A stretch of 64,000 nt of DNA from Tupaia tana (GCA_026018925.1 JAKSZU010000003.1:191228139-191292138), one strand, 5' to 3'. Positions 33,081 through 44,760 are shown, counted from the first letter of the stretch. Made by a program: numbers and translations. Notes: a model not told the origin generated them from the sequence alone.

Positions 33081-33540
33081 CTGAAGGAGTAAAAAAAAAA
33101 GTGTGAAAGTCTACTTGTTGTTTTTTTGTTTTTTTTTTTTTCATTTCTTTTCTTGGCCTAAATTAAAGGATTGGAGGTGCAAAAACAGACAAGAATTCTG
33201 TAACTGTTAGATGCACCTTAGCTGGACCATATTCCCACTGGAGTGGGGGAAAGCCTACAGGAAGTCATTAGAACAACTGACAACCTGTAGATTAAAATCA
33301 GTGTTAGATTTCCTAAATTTGATATGTATACTGTGATTTTGAAAAAAATATTTTTGTTCTTAGGAAATTCACACTGAAGATATTAAGGAGTAAAGAGGCA
33401 TAAGACCTGCCGCTTGTTTTCAGGTGGTTCAGGAAAACTTGTTAAACACAGAATAGAGCTGCTGTACTAGGATCTGTAGTTTGAAATTATTTCAAAGTAA
33501 AAAGTAAAAAAAAAAATTTTTTTTTTTAGTTCTATTTCAG

Positions 33541-33782
33541 GGGTCAGCTCCACAACCTAGTAATTAAGTTAGCTAGATCCCACGTGGCCAACTATGTTTC
33601 AAATCCTGGTCCTGGCATCTTGAAATACATGCCGGTCACTTGTGCGTGCCCCAAATCCCAAAAGGATGCAGAAATGGAGAAGAGACTGTGGTATGACCAC
33701 CCCACTGGAGACTGCTTTCTTCCTCTCCCTCTGTCTCTCTCTAGTGAGTGTATATGTTCTCTGACAATTAAAAAAAAAAAAT
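33541..33782 (+). mobile_element. Old L-type-like SINE (plus)
   Basis: GGGGTCAGCTCCACAACCTA head, CCACCCCACTGGAGACTGC body, CTCTGACAATTAAAAAAAA end. Confidence 0.8.
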
Positions 33783-33924
33783 TCAGTTTCACAACTAGAA
33801 AAGCTCAAAACAGTAATAGTGGTGGGCCATCTGATTGGTTTATCAGTAGAGAATTTAGCCTTCAGAGTGACTTCTTTCCCCTAAATTATATTAAAACATC
33901 TTGTTTCTGCCACTGTTTGTTTGT

Positions 33925-34163
33925 TGTTGTTTTTGTTTTATTTTGCCATAGGGCATGTGCACTTGCTAGAGACAATGAGAGGGAAAGTGAGAGATCACCC
34001 CGGAGGTATGGTCACGCCACAATCCCTTCTCCATTCTCCTGGGATCTTGGGCATATGGGCACATGTGCCTGCCATGATTTTCAAGCTGCCAGATCCGGGA
34101 CTTGAACTGCAGTCAGCCATGTGGGAGTCCAGTGCCTTAATTATCATGCCACATACTGACCCA
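33925..34163 (-). mobile_element. L-type SINE (minus), older
   Basis: TTTTGCCATAGGGCATGTGC to CATACTGACCC, with GGACTTGAACTGCAGTC as box B complement. Confidence 0.83.
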
Positions 34164-34359
34164 CCTATTCCTTTTTTTTTTTATAAATACTTTCTTGGAA
34201 TGAATTTCTGCATCCAAAAAACTAAGTTCAGGCTAGGTTCCCATAATGCAGAACTCTCAGCCGCATCACTCCCCCCATAGTGGCCCTTCTGTGGCCTGGG
34301 CGTGCTCTCTGTTCTCCTGGCCAGGGATGTGCAGAATCTCCATAGTACAGGTTGATATT

Positions 34360-34625
34360 TTTTTTTTTTTTTGAGAGGTTTTCCGCTATAGGGCGCGTGC
34401 GCTCGCCAGACAGACAGAGAGAGACAGAGAGACAGAACGCGAGAAATCACCCCCCAGGGGGGATGGTCACGCCGCAGTCCCTTCTCCTCCATTCTCCTCT
34501 CGGGATCTTGGGCACGCACGCACACGCGCCCGGCGTGAGTTGTAAGCCACCGGGTCCGAGACGCGAACCGCGGTCGACTACGTGGGAGTCCAGTGACATA
34601 GCCATTACGCTAACTGCTGGTTCCC
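34360..34625 (-). mobile_element. L-type SINE (minus), young subfamily
   Basis: Almost the reverse complement of the 30547 copy, with the same diagnostics. Flanked by CAGGTTGAT on both sides. Confidence 0.93.
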
Positions 34626-34639
34626 CAGGTTGATTTTTT

Positions 34640-36560
34640 TTTAAGCATAAAATAACCACCTTTCTGCTTTAAATGGAAAAGTAACCGAGGACTGAGAATC
34701 ATCCTTGTTTTTTTGCATAGTCAGAAGTTTAGCTTACTGATCTGTCAGAACAGCACCATCTTCGTTTAAGCATCTTCATTTTAACAAGGATATCAAGCCA
34801 TGATGGTAACTCTTCACACTCCTTCAGCATACAGGGATTTTCTCTCGTTGGTATTGCAAGTTAGTTATCACTGTTGAATCTTGAGTTCTATAAAAATACA
34901 TGTTTATTTTGTTCCCAGATCAGTGGTTTAAAAAATGCCCCAGTAAAGTAACATTATTAAATTTTGTTAATATTTTAATGTCTTCTTTGAGAAGTCAGAA
35001 TAATGACAAATTTTAAATTAATCCTCCTTTTTTTTTTCCCAATAAAACCCCGAAAACACAAGAATTCCATGCCTCTGAGATCTCACACTAAGCAAGGACC
35101 AGATGCAGACAGCAAGAGTTTTGTTCTGACGCCATCCACTAACAGCCTGCTGGGGCCATGGGAAGTTCCAGCTTCTGACTGGACAGACAGTCCAGGGAAG
35201 ATCTCAGGTGCAGCTGGCCCAAAGGAAGGGAGAAAGGGACACGGATGAGGATGGAATGCTTAACACAGAAGGAAAAGTTAGATCCCCAGCCTGGAGTTGG
35301 GGCACTTTGGGAGCTGACTGGGTAGCAGCAAGTGGATTCACGTGGTCAGAACACAGACTCGGGCCAGGCAAGGGAGAGAAGTAGGAGGTGAACCTGGAGA
35401 GGCAGAGGCACCCACCGTGGGAGGACTTTGAATACCCAGCAGTGACCTTCCTCCATAGACAGTGGGGGCTAGCAAGGGCTGTGAATAGGAGAACAGTGCT
35501 TCCAGAAGTGTGTCAGAGGAGCTCCCTTGGCAGGGCGTATGAGATAGATCAGGGTTGGGGGCCACTGCGAGGAATTGTGGGACAGTGGGACCAAGTGGGA
35601 GCTGACAGCCGCAGCCCGCAGGAGCTGCCATCTGCAGTGATGGCATAGAAGAGGGGACTGACCTGGAGAGTGTGGAGGTGTAGACTGAACAGGATTTGAA
35701 GACTGCTGCTTGTGGGAAGTGGAAGAGAGGGAAAGCGAAATGACTTCAGGGTTTCAGATCTCTGAGGCGCCCAGGGGAAGTACCTAGACATGCCACTGGC
35801 ACTGATGTGGAAGTTTGGCTGTGGCGTTCTAGGAAGTGGAAATACCAGGAATTACAAAGGCACTCAGCAGCTGCAAGGCATTGTGATCTGGGACACAGTA
35901 TTCCTTAGGCTTTAGAGAGCTCGGAGATGGAAATTGAGAGGGCAAAAGGGGACCTTTATCTGCCGTGGGAACAGAATGAATTGTCTGGGCTCTGTCCTGC
36001 CCTCCCCAGAACACAGCAGAGCTCCCCTCACAGGGCTGTTGTCAGGCCTGTGGGCATGGCTAGCCCCTGCAGGAGAGGCAACCACTAAGTCTGCTGTCCA
36101 AGTGTCATCGCCCTGGCACACAGTAGCTTTACATGTAGATTTATGGGATGAATTAGTTAGCATTCTAGAAGGCCTAGAGGAAGCACTGGCCCTCCTGAGG
36201 ATGGTCTGTTCACCGTTCTTGCCTGCTGGGTGCTCCTGCTACCCTCCTGCTTGTGCTCACCCAACATGGCTCCTCTGGAAGCATTGCGCACAGCCTGTGA
36301 ACAAGTCCGTGTGGCACCTACAGCTCCCTCAGCCTTGGCAAGTCAGAACCTGAGGAAGCCCCAGGGGTAGGACCCTCTCCCCTGCCTCCCAGTCTACACC
36401 AGTCACAGAGCCTGCAAAGGGAGACAGGAGCAATGGTGTTTCTAGGACTTAAAAGTAGGGCATTGAAATCTGCAGCCAGAATAAGAAAGTGGATGGGCAG
36501 GACTCTGGGTGAGGCCCCCTGTTCTTCTTTTCTTTCTCTGACCTTACTTCAGTCTTAAAA
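34640..36560. other. Intronic sequence, no gene
   Basis: About 1.9 kb without recognised SINEs, the longest such stretch so far in this intron. Purine-rich around 35250-35770. No coding frame with recognisable domains. Confidence 0.4.
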
Positions 36561-36570
36561 AGCTCAAGAA

Positions 36571-36760
36571 GGGGGCCAGCAGGTGGCGTGGTGGTTAAGG
36601 TGCTAGACACTCCCACGTTGTCGAACATGGTTCGAGTCCTGGACCTGGTGGCTTGCTTTCTCACTTTCCGTCTCTCTTTGTCTCTATCTCTCTCTGGTCA
36701 AATTAAAAAGATAAATGAATGGATAAATAAAATTAAATAAATTTTTTTTAAAAAAAAAAA
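36571..36760 (+). mobile_element. S-type SINE (plus)
   Basis: GGGGGCCAGCAGGTGGCGTG head, CTCTGGTCAAATTAAAAAG and a long AT-rich tail. GCTCAAGAA flanks both sides. Confidence 0.88.
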
Positions 36761-37436
36761 AGCTGCTCAAGAAAGACTTCTTGTTCAAGAGCAAGAGACC
36801 TCGAAGCCATCACTGCAGCCCCTACCCCCTCTTCCACTCAAATAGCTTACTTGTACCTGTCTTATCTGCCATGTTGGGATTTAATTCATTCGAACAGGGC
36901 TTCCGCGTGGGAAAAAGCAATCTGGGCAATATTTAAACTTAAGTCACTATCTCTGTGTGGTTCTCCAGGAAGGCAGAGTTCTAGGTGAGAGTGGCAGAGG
37001 AGGAACCTGTGAAAGTACCAATGTATCAAGCTGCTTCTAGAAGGAGAGAGGATAAAGGGCACCTTGGGAAAATCTGCATCACTTGGAGGACTAGAGGATG
37101 CGAGGGTTCGGTGCCTGGGGTTCTTACATAGGTCTTCCTGCAGGCGAGGCTTTGAACCTCTCCTTTCTGTCGAGTCCTTTGATCGATGGAGCATGTTTAG
37201 CTGCAGAGTCCAACTTGGGGACTCCACTTTGTAGAGACAGGGTTTCTGGGAGCTGGAGAGGCCGTGGGGGACAGGGCAGGCAGGAACTGGTTTTTTGAGC
37301 CTCCTTTGGGCCCTCTGTGTGGCCCACCACTGGATCTCCCTTTCCTCCTCTGTCAGCCTTGGTCTTTGTTGGCCACCTGCTTCAGATGGCCTCCTTCCAT
37401 CCTGCTTCCCTTTGTGGGCTTCAGAAAAATGTTTCT

Positions 37437-37695
37437 TGGGACCAGTAGTTAGCGTAATGGCTATGTTGCTGAACTCCCATGTAGTCAACCACAGTTCAAG
37501 TCCTGGACCCGGTGGCTTAAACTCATGCCAGGCGCGTGTGCATGTGTGCCCAAGATCCTGAGAGGAGAATGGAGGAGAAGGGACTGCAGCATGGCCATCC
37601 CCCCTGAGGGGTGATTTCTCGCTTTCTGTCTCTCTCTGTCTCTCTGGCGAGTGCATGCACCCTATAGCAAAAACCTCTAAAAAACGAAAAAAAAA
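37437..37695 (+). mobile_element. L-type SINE (plus), left half of a SINE pair
   Basis: Starts GGGACCAGTAGTTAGCGTAA after AGAAAAATGTTTCT (37423-37436). Its A tail runs straight into the next element without its own right TSD. Confidence 0.9.
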
Positions 37696-37874
37696 ATTTT
37701 TTTTAAGTTATTTTATTTAACTTTATTTATTTAAATTAGACCAGAGAGGGACAGAGTGAGAGAGAAAGAGAGAGAAGGGGAAAGTGAGAAAGCAAGCCGC
37801 CAGGTCTGGGACTTGACTGTGGTCAGCTATGTGGGAGTCCAGCAACCTTAACCACTACGCCACCGGCCAGCCCC
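37696..37874 (-). mobile_element. S-type SINE (minus), right half of a SINE pair
   Basis: TTATTTAAATTAGACCAGAG to CGGCCAGCCCC, then AGAAAAACGTTTCT (37875-37888), the partner of the TSD left of the previous SINE. Confidence 0.87.
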
Positions 37875-37888
37875 AGAAAAACGTTTCT

Positions 37889-38190
37889 AACCCAGCTGTG
37901 GTAACATGTGCTGTCCAGACACTATGCTCTGCAGTCTGAGACCTGGGAGACCTGGGTTCAATTCCCAGATCAACCTAAGGGCTGGGCGTGGTAGCATGCC
38001 CCTGAAATCCCAGTGACTTGGGGAGGCAGAGGCAGGAGGGTCATTCGCTCAAGGCTGGCTGAGCAACCTGGTGAGACCCTGTCTAACAAAGAGCCGGACA
38101 CGGTGACACATGCCTGTCATCCCAGCTAGAAGGCCAAGGCAGGAAGATCGTAACATGGGAGATCTTATCTTTAAACGAAGAAAGAAAATA
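37889..38190 (+). mobile_element. tRNA/7SL-like chimeric SINE
   Basis: A tRNA-like part with box B-like GGTTCAATTCCCAG (37953) is followed by 7SL/Alu-like GGCTGGGCGTGGTAGCATG, GGGGAGGCAGAGGCAGGAGG and GTGAGACCCTGTCTAACAAA, and then a second 7SL-like copy CCGGACACGGTGACACATGC. Confidence 0.75.
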
Positions 38191-38338
38191 GTTACTAATG
38201 ACTAGAAGCCTGCTCTAGTTGGTGCAGGATGAGACAGAAGCCACTTAACAAGGAATTTTAAGGGGCTCCAGACCTCATATCCCCTGTTAGTGCTTAGGTT
38301 CAAGAAGGAGACTTCTATTATGGAAAAAATATAAGCCC

Positions 38339-38525
38339 AGGTGTGGTGACACAGGTGGTAAGGCACCACTCCACTGTACTGGAGCCATATGGGAAGGCCC
38401 CAGGTTCAGATCCGGGATGAACCTGAACACACATGATCCTAGCTGGCTGGAAGGCTGGGGGTGGCAAGATGTGGTAAGGGGTGTCTGCCTGTCTCTCTCT
38501 GTCTCTGTCTCAGGAAATAAATAGT
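38339..38525 (+). mobile_element. tRNA/7SL-like SINE, second type
   Basis: CCCAGGTGTGGTGACACAGG, box B-like AGGTTCAGATCCGGG, a diverged CTAGCTGGCTGGAAGGCTGG and an AAATAAATAG end. A sister copy surrounds 56539-56794. Confidence 0.6.
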
Positions 38526-38567
38526 CTACATACTTTTCATCCTACTTTACTTTTGAGAGGCAGACAG

Positions 38568-38570
<3 letters not shown>

Positions 38571-38600
<30 letters not shown>
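38571..38600. repeat. (CA)n microsatellite
   Basis: About 13 CA dinucleotides. Confidence 0.9.
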
Positions 38601-40400
38601 TACCAAGAGAGGGAGAGAGAAACAGAGAGAAGCAGACAGAGCAACCATGGTTCTTTTCCTTGGCCCCAAGTAATTCTGATCCTTTCCCCCTACGAGGCCA
38701 CTAACTCACGAGTCCTGTAAAACCTCTCACCCTGCCAACAATGAACGTTGGCGATACAGTACAACTTCTGCCTTTCTAATCTCCCCTTTCTCTGAACCGC
38801 GGCAACATTTGGTTATTGTATCAGCCCAAATAGTCCTTGCTTTTTTATTCTTTTATCATTTTCTCTTTCATGTGCTTTGGTTTTATCTTCCCAGCTAGCC
38901 CATGACTTAGAGCTTAGAGACTTCTGCTCGGTACACAGCAGGTATTTAATTTATGTTGATGGATTGATCTCTCACCACAGTCAGTCCCTAGTTCCCCAAG
39001 GAGATTCAGAGAGTCCTTTGCAAAGGGAAAGAGCTCCAAAACATCAGTGAACCCTCCTTGCTGGAACCAGCTTGATTGAGGGCACTGCTGACCACTGGTC
39101 ATATAAACCCGAGCAGTCTTTCTGCCTTGCTGTCTGGGTCTTGTAGGCTAAGAGTTTGCAGCTCTGTGCTGTGTCCCTTTTCCATTGTTACCTCTTGAAC
39201 CTAGGTCTCAGACTGTGGGGCCAGACTGTGGAGCCAGCCTGAGGCCCCAGGAACCGTGGCCCTGGGTTAACTAGGGACCCCAGAGGAGCCCCTGTGCTTG
39301 GCACAGCGCCCCATAGAGATTCTGGAATAATGTGCAGCATGGCAGGAAGTGGAAGAGTAGACTCTCTGAGGTTAGAGAATGGAGCAATGGGCAAGCAGCA
39401 CTGAGAGGCTGTGTCCGAGCAGTCACGCAGTCCAGGGCAAGGTGAAGAAGGGAACACCAACACCTGCTCGGTTTCTCCCAGCACCCATTCCTCCTACCCA
39501 CACCCACTCACACACACTCAGGTACTGTCAGCCTGCAAGCCAGCATGAAAGCATGAACACTTCTTAAATGCCTCAACCCTTGAGCAAACAGGGAGGAGGC
39601 CTGGGGCAGAGATAGGGAGGCCCGGGTCACTGTGACATTTCACTGTGGCCCTCTGGTGAGACAGTACAGTCAGCAAAGCCAGGCCAGGCTTGTGGGGCTT
39701 CGTGCTGAGTCACAGGTGGCTCCACCCATGGCCTCTGAGGCATCCCACCAGCCTCAGCCCTGGTCCCAGGCCCTGTGCTTTTGTTTGACTCCTACCAGTT
39801 CACAGGGTCAGGCTGCAGAAGTGGTCTCCAAGTATCACCTCCCTCCTCTGCCCTCAGATGGTTCTTTCCTGATCGGCTCATGTAACTGTCTCCAAAGTGG
39901 CCTTTCTGTTGTGTGTGCTAGAGCCCAGCCCAGACTCAATTCTAGAGGGCCTTGAGTGTGACCTAATGTGTGTGAAACTAAGTACTTTTTTCTAAAGAAG
40001 AATAACCCAAAAAGTTTAGAACCTCTCCACTAGAATATACCCTCCTACCTGTCTCCAAATCTGAGCCAACTTCCCCTTCAGATCAGTTAAACTTATTTGC
40101 CACCATTGTTTTCCATGCCTATTTTTAAATTCTCAATTGTTGACTGACACCTTCTCTCATTCTTGCCCAGATGGTCCACTGATATTTTTCTTAGTATTTA
40201 AGTATGAGACAAGAAGTGGTTAGATCAAACATATTCATTCATACAACAAATAGTTACCAAGTGCCTCTCCATCAGGTTTGTGTCATGTGCTAGGCTAAGC
40301 CACCATCATCTCTGACAGGCAAACACCTCCAACCTGGTCCTCCTGGCTTTACTCTGCCTGCAGCCCATTGTCCCTTGGCTAATGCTTAGCTCTTTCTAAG
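38601..40400. other. Intronic sequence, no gene
   Basis: Largely single-copy-looking. TACACAGCAGGTATTTAATT near 38932 resembles an L2 3' end. No exon recognised. Confidence 0.4.
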
Positions 40401-41010
40401 GGGCAAATTAGAGGTGTTGTGCTCCTGCACAGAGCCTCCTCTTGGCTTCCCATCTTACTCCAAATAAAACCCAAACTCCTAAAATAATACACAAAGTCCT
40501 GGGACCAGCAGTTGGCGTAATGGCTATGTTACTGGACTCCCATGTAGTCGACCGCGGTTTGAGTCCTAGACCCAGTGGCTTAAACTCACGCCGGGCAGTG
40601 TGCCCAAAATCCTGAGAGGAGAATGGAGGAGAAGGGATTGTGGTATGGCCATCCCCCCTGGGGGGTGATTTCTCGCTTTCTGTCTCTCTGTGTCTCTCTT
40701 TCTTTCTGGCAAGCGCATGCGCCCTATAGCAAAAAACTCTCAAAACAAAAAGCAAACAAACAAAAAAACAAGTACACAAAGTCCTATCTGATCTAATCCC
40801 TGCCTCCCTCCCTTTCCAGCCTCAGGTCTTGCCTCCTTTCCCGGTCTTTCCGTGTTTCAGCTACTTCAACCTTCTTCGGCCTTCTCCAGCTTGCTAAGCT
40901 CCTTCAGGTTCCAAGGCTTTTATTCAAGCTGTTTGCTCTGCTGGGAATGTTCTTCGCCTAGACCTGTGCAACGGATTCCTTCATAGCATCCGATCTTATT
41001 GGGTTGTCTG
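40401..41010 (+). mobile_element. L2 LINE fragment split by a SINE
   Basis: AATAAAACCCAAACTCCTAA, TGATCTAATCCCTGCCTCCC, TCAAGCTGTTTGCTCTGCTG and GAATGTTCTTCGCC are L2 landmarks. Interrupted at 40501-40772. Confidence 0.75.
40501..40772 (+). mobile_element. L-type SINE (plus) in L2
   Basis: TSD TACACAAAGTCCT (40488-40500 and 40773-40785). The body lacks about 14 bases of the GTGCGTGC stretch and the tail is AAAC-rich. Confidence 0.92.
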
Positions 41011-41084
41011 GAAGGTTACTCAGATTACAGTAACCACCAAGTCATAGTTTTCACTCAACCGGGATGGTTTAATTGTCTGTGTAC

Positions 41085-41222
41085 TTTGCTTTTGTTTCTG
41101 TTTTTGCTAGAGGGCATGCACACTCCCACAGAGGAGGAAAGAGAGAAAGCCACCCCATATTAGGACACAGTCACAACACAATCTCTTCTCCATTTCTCTA
41201 TCTTGTTGAGACTGAGTGCATT
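41085..41222 (-). mobile_element. Old SINE fragment (minus)
   Basis: TTTTTGCTAGAGGGCATGCA and ACACAATCTCTTCTCCATTT, a decayed L-type body cut by the following insertion. Confidence 0.7.
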
Positions 41223-41223
41223 T

Positions 41224-41490
41224 GGGACCAGCAGTTGGCACAATGGCTATGTCGCTGGACTCGCATGTAGTTGACTGCGGTTCGAGTCCCAGACCCAGTG
41301 GCTTAAATTCGTGCCGGGTGCATGTGCGTGCGTGCCCAAGATCCTGAGGGAGAATGGGGAAGGGATTGCAGTGTGGCCATTGCCTCCTGGGGGTGATTTC
41401 TCGCTTTTTGTCTCTCTGTGTCTCTCTGTCTTTCTGGCGAGCGCATGCACCCTATAGCAAAAACCTCTCCAAAAAAAAAAAAGAGAGAGA
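41224..41490 (+). mobile_element. L-type SINE (plus)
   Basis: GGGACCAGCAGTTGGCACAA to CTATAGCAAAAACCTCTCC and an A tail ending in (GA)n. Confidence 0.9.
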
Positions 41491-41699
41491 GAGATTTAGG
41501 GCATTCATGCAAATATACCCAGGGTGCTTTTCTTCTTCCTTTTTTTTTTCTATTTTATTTTATAATTTTTTATTTACATTTAATTGTACATCTTTGTAGA
41601 GCACAACATGGATTTTCACAACATTTCATGCAGTGAATGAAAATAAAATCAAGGATAATACCATATTCATCATTTTCAACAATGTACACTACATTTGAG

Positions 41700-41795
41700 A
41701 TATATATGTATACACATATATTTGTGTGTATGTGTGTATATATGTGTGTGTGTATATGTGTGTGTGTATATGTATGTGTGTGTGTATATATATAA
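41700..41795. repeat. (TG/TA)n microsatellite
   Basis: Mixed TATATG/TGTGTG repeats interrupting the L1-derived region. Confidence 0.9.
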
Positions 41796-42178
41796 ATTGG
41801 CACTGTCTGCTTTTCTCACTCAGTTGCAGTATGCTTTCCACAACCCATTTGCCCTATCTACCTGCATTCCTGTGTCTGTCAAATACTTTTTTTGATCCCA
41901 ACTTATCCCCCCCAATCCAACCCCCTTCCCTTATGCATTTTCTGTTATTTACAATTGTTCTCTACTTCCGCATCTTCAAGCGTGTACTGATGTCTATCGC
42001 AGATGGAATTGCTTTCTTCAGTTCTGTCTGTCTGTTTATTGCTGGTGTATAAAAAGCTATAGATTTCTGTATATCAACTTTGTATCCTGTAACTTTACTG
42101 GAATGCCTTTTATTTCACTCTCCTGTCTGATTACATAAGCTGGGACTTCCAATACTATATTGAAAAAGAATGGAGAGG

Positions 42179-42388
42179 GGCCGGCAGGTGGCATAGTGGT
42201 TAGGGGTGCTGGACTCCCGCATGGGTTTGAGTGTGGTTTGAGTCCTGGGCCTGGTGGCTTGCTTTCTTGCTTTCTCTCTCTCTCTCACTCTGTCCCTCTC
42301 TGGTGAAATTAAAGTAAGTAAACAAATAAATAAAGTTAAATAAAATAGTTGTTTTTTTTTTTTTTTTTAAGAAAAAAAAGAAAAGAAA
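42179..42388 (+). mobile_element. S-type SINE (plus) in L1
   Basis: GGGGCCGGCAGGTGGCATAG head, TCTGGTGAAATTAAAGTAAG and a T/A tail. AAAAAGAATGGAGA and AAAAATAATGGAGA flank it. Confidence 0.88.
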
Positions 42389-42600
42389 AATAATGGAGAA
42401 AGTGGACAAGCTTGTCTTGTTTCAGTCTTCAGTGGGGAAGCTTTCAGCTTTTCCCATTCAATATAATGTTAGTTATAGATTTGTCATAGATGACTTTTAT
42501 TGTGTTGGGATATATACCTCTGTACATATTTTGTTGAGAGTCTTAATCATGAAGGGATGTTACATTTTACCAAATGTATTTTCTTTATCTATTTATATGA

Positions 42601-42696
42601 CCAGGGTGCTTTTCAGGCTGCCAGGGCCAAGGCTTGAATAACGGTCAGCCATGTGGGATCCAGCTCCCTTAACTACTAGGCCACAGGCGAGCCCTC
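42601..42696 (-). mobile_element. Old SINE head fragment (minus)
   Basis: CAGGCTGCCAGGGCCAAGGC, AATAACGGTCAGCCATGTGG and CACAGGCGAGCCC. Confidence 0.65.
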
Positions 42697-42764
42697 TCTG
42701 TATAGTTTTTATTTGTTACTTTCCTTTTTTCCTTTTCCACCAGAATAAAAGTTGTAAGAGAGAA

Positions 42765-42913
42765 ATTTTTATTTATTTATTTATTTATTTTTTAATTTAA
42801 CCTGAGGGAGAGGGAGCGGAAAAGTGAGAAAACAAGCCACCAGGTCTGGGACTCGAACTGTAGTGGACCATGTGAAAGTCTAGCACCTTAACCACTCTGC
42901 CACCAGCTGACCT
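42765..42913 (-). mobile_element. S-type SINE (minus)
   Basis: (TTTA)n, TTTAATTTAACCTGAGGG and head ending CCAGCTGACC. Confidence 0.85.
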
Positions 42914-42930
42914 CAGATTTTTGTCTTTTT

Positions 42931-43176
42931 TTTTTTTTGGAGAGGTTTTTGCTATAGGGCACGTGCGCTCGCCAGGCAGACAGAGACAGACAGAGAGATA
43001 GAAAGTGAGAAATCACCCCCCAGGGGGTTGGCCACGCCGCAATCCCTTCTCCTCCATTTTCCTCTTGGGATCTTGGGCACGCACGCACACGCGCCTGGCA
43101 TGAGTTTTAAGCCACCGGTTCCGCGGTCGACTACATGGAAGTCCAGCGACATAGCCATTAAGCTATCTGCTGGTCC
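42931..43176 (-). mobile_element. L-type SINE (minus)
   Basis: TSD CAGATTTTTGTCTTTTT (42914-42930 and 43177-43193). About 12 bases around box B are deleted, leaving ACCGGTTCCGCGGTCGAC. Confidence 0.9.
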
Positions 43177-43514
43177 CAGATTTTTGTCTTTTTATTCACT
43201 GTTGTATTCCCAGAATCTGGTCTGTAAGAGATGCTCAGGGGGAAAAAAAGTTAAACACAATAAAGAGATTTATGTTTTTAGGATAGACCTGGAGGGGGCC
43301 ACAGATGGGTTTGTTTAGAGTCTGTGTTGTTAAATTGCCCTAAGGTGGTAGATCCTTGTTGGGGCAGATTAAATTACTTACCTTCTGCTCTACCTCTTCC
43401 CAGAGATTGCTTATTCAACCAAGAACTGATTGAGCATCTACTAAGATCAGGCTGTTATGGCAGATTCCGAACTAACTCCATCTCTTCCTCATCATTCGAT
43501 CCTTTCTCTCACAG

Positions 43515-43805
43515 GATGGAATTTTTTATATATAATTTTAATTGACATAAAATAGTTGTACATATTTCTAGGGTACAATGTGATCTTTCAGTACAGGTAG
43601 ACAATGTGTAATAATCAAATCAGGGCAATAAACATAACCGTCTTCTCAAACATTATCATTACTTTGTGTTGTGAACACTAGAAATCCTTTCTTCTGGCTA
43701 TTTTGAAACACACATGAAATTGTTATTAACTGTAGTTATTCCACTGTGCCTTAGTACTCTAGAACCTATTCTTCCTACCGTTTGTGGCTGCTAAAGGATT
43801 TGATC
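43515..43805 (-). mobile_element. L1M 3' end (minus)
   Basis: TTTTAATTGACATAAAATAG, AATCAAATCAGGGCAATAAA and TTCTGGCTATTTTGAAACAC are the classical reverse L1M 3'UTR landmarks. Confidence 0.82.
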
Positions 43806-44047
43806 ACATAGAGTTGGACAGAGTAGAATGGAGGATAGCAGAACGTGGAAAGGAAAGAGGACAGGGCAATAAGGAAAACGTGGTTGTCAGGATGGGATTT
43901 CTTGAATGAAAGTTTCATCCACAGGGAAGTCTTGTCAGCCGATCATCGATCATCGAGTGGAGGATTGGGGACAGAGGAGATAGGTGAATCTTGAAGTCTC
44001 GTGAGATAAGCAGGGCTCTGAGAATGGAGACCTTCCTCCCAACGCTC

Positions 44048-44142
44048 CTGTCCCTCTCACTCTGTCCCTCTCTGGTGAAATTAAAGTAAATAAACAAATA
44101 AATAAAGTTAAATAAAATAGTTCTTAAAAAAAAAAAAAAAGG
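44048..44142 (+). mobile_element. S-type SINE 3' fragment (plus)
   Basis: Begins CTGTCCCTCTCACTCTG, so the tRNA head is missing, and ends TCTGGTGAAATTAAAGTAAA plus tail. Its tail flank GAATGAAGAAAGTGGACAG resembles the L1 flank of the 42179 copy, suggesting a duplicated or related L1 context. Confidence 0.75.
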
Positions 44143-44559
44143 AATGAAGAAAGTGGACAGACTTGTTTCAGTTTTGTCTGTCTCTTCACCACTTTGAGCA
44201 GATAGGTGGGGGAGGGAGAATGTCACCATTCTCAGCTGCTCCTACTTCCTTTTACCTCATTTTATCCTCACAACACTAGGAGAAGCTTTACCGTTTTCTC
44301 CATCTTAACATATAAATAAGCTGAATTCAGAGAGCTGGAGGAATGGGCCCACAGTGTCATGAAAGCTGAGCGTCAGACCATAGCCGAAGCCGGGTCCCTG
44401 TGGGGACATAAGCCCGGCTCTCTCAGCAACTGCCCTAAGATGAGGAAGGGCCCAAACAGCCCTGGACCTGGAACCAAGGAGTTAAAAGAAAGGAAGACCT
44501 CGAAGGTCTTCTAAACTCAGTAGTGTTTGAAAGAACTCTGAAATTATACCCTGTTCTTA

Positions 44560-44760
44560 GTTTGTTATTGTGTTGCTAATAAAGATACCTGAGCCTGGCT
44601 GAATTGAGGAGAATGAAGGGTTTATTTTGACTCAGGGCTGATTGTGTCCCTATTTTCCAGTCCCCTTCCTAGAGGCAGAGAATCACATGACTTGAGGGTT
44701 TTAGAACCTCTAATTATAGAAAGAGACCGAAACCAGGAAAGAATGATTTCCTCGCAGTCA
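44560..44760. mobile_element. Old interspersed repeat, same family as 2421
   Basis: GTGTTGCTAATAAAGATACCT and CTGAATTGAGGAGAATGAAG parallel the element at 2421. Family uncertain. Confidence 0.4.

Larger units (their letters stand above)
41560..42600 (-). mobile_element. L1 ORF2 relic (minus) with SINE insertion
   Basis: GTATAAAAAGCTATAGATTT, TGTATCCTGTAACTTTACTG and, after the SINE, GACAAGCTTGTCTTGTTTCA are reverse L1 ORF2 landmarks. A TG/TA microsatellite lies at 41700-41795. Confidence 0.75.

Noticed and set aside
36886..37656. 256-codon minus-strand frame
   Set aside because: Its N-terminal third is the complement of the SINE at 37437-37695. The rest has no recognisable domain.
41700..41900. 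Membrane-like hydrophobic frames (Val/Cys/Tyr-rich)
   Set aside because: They are translations of a TG/TA microsatellite.
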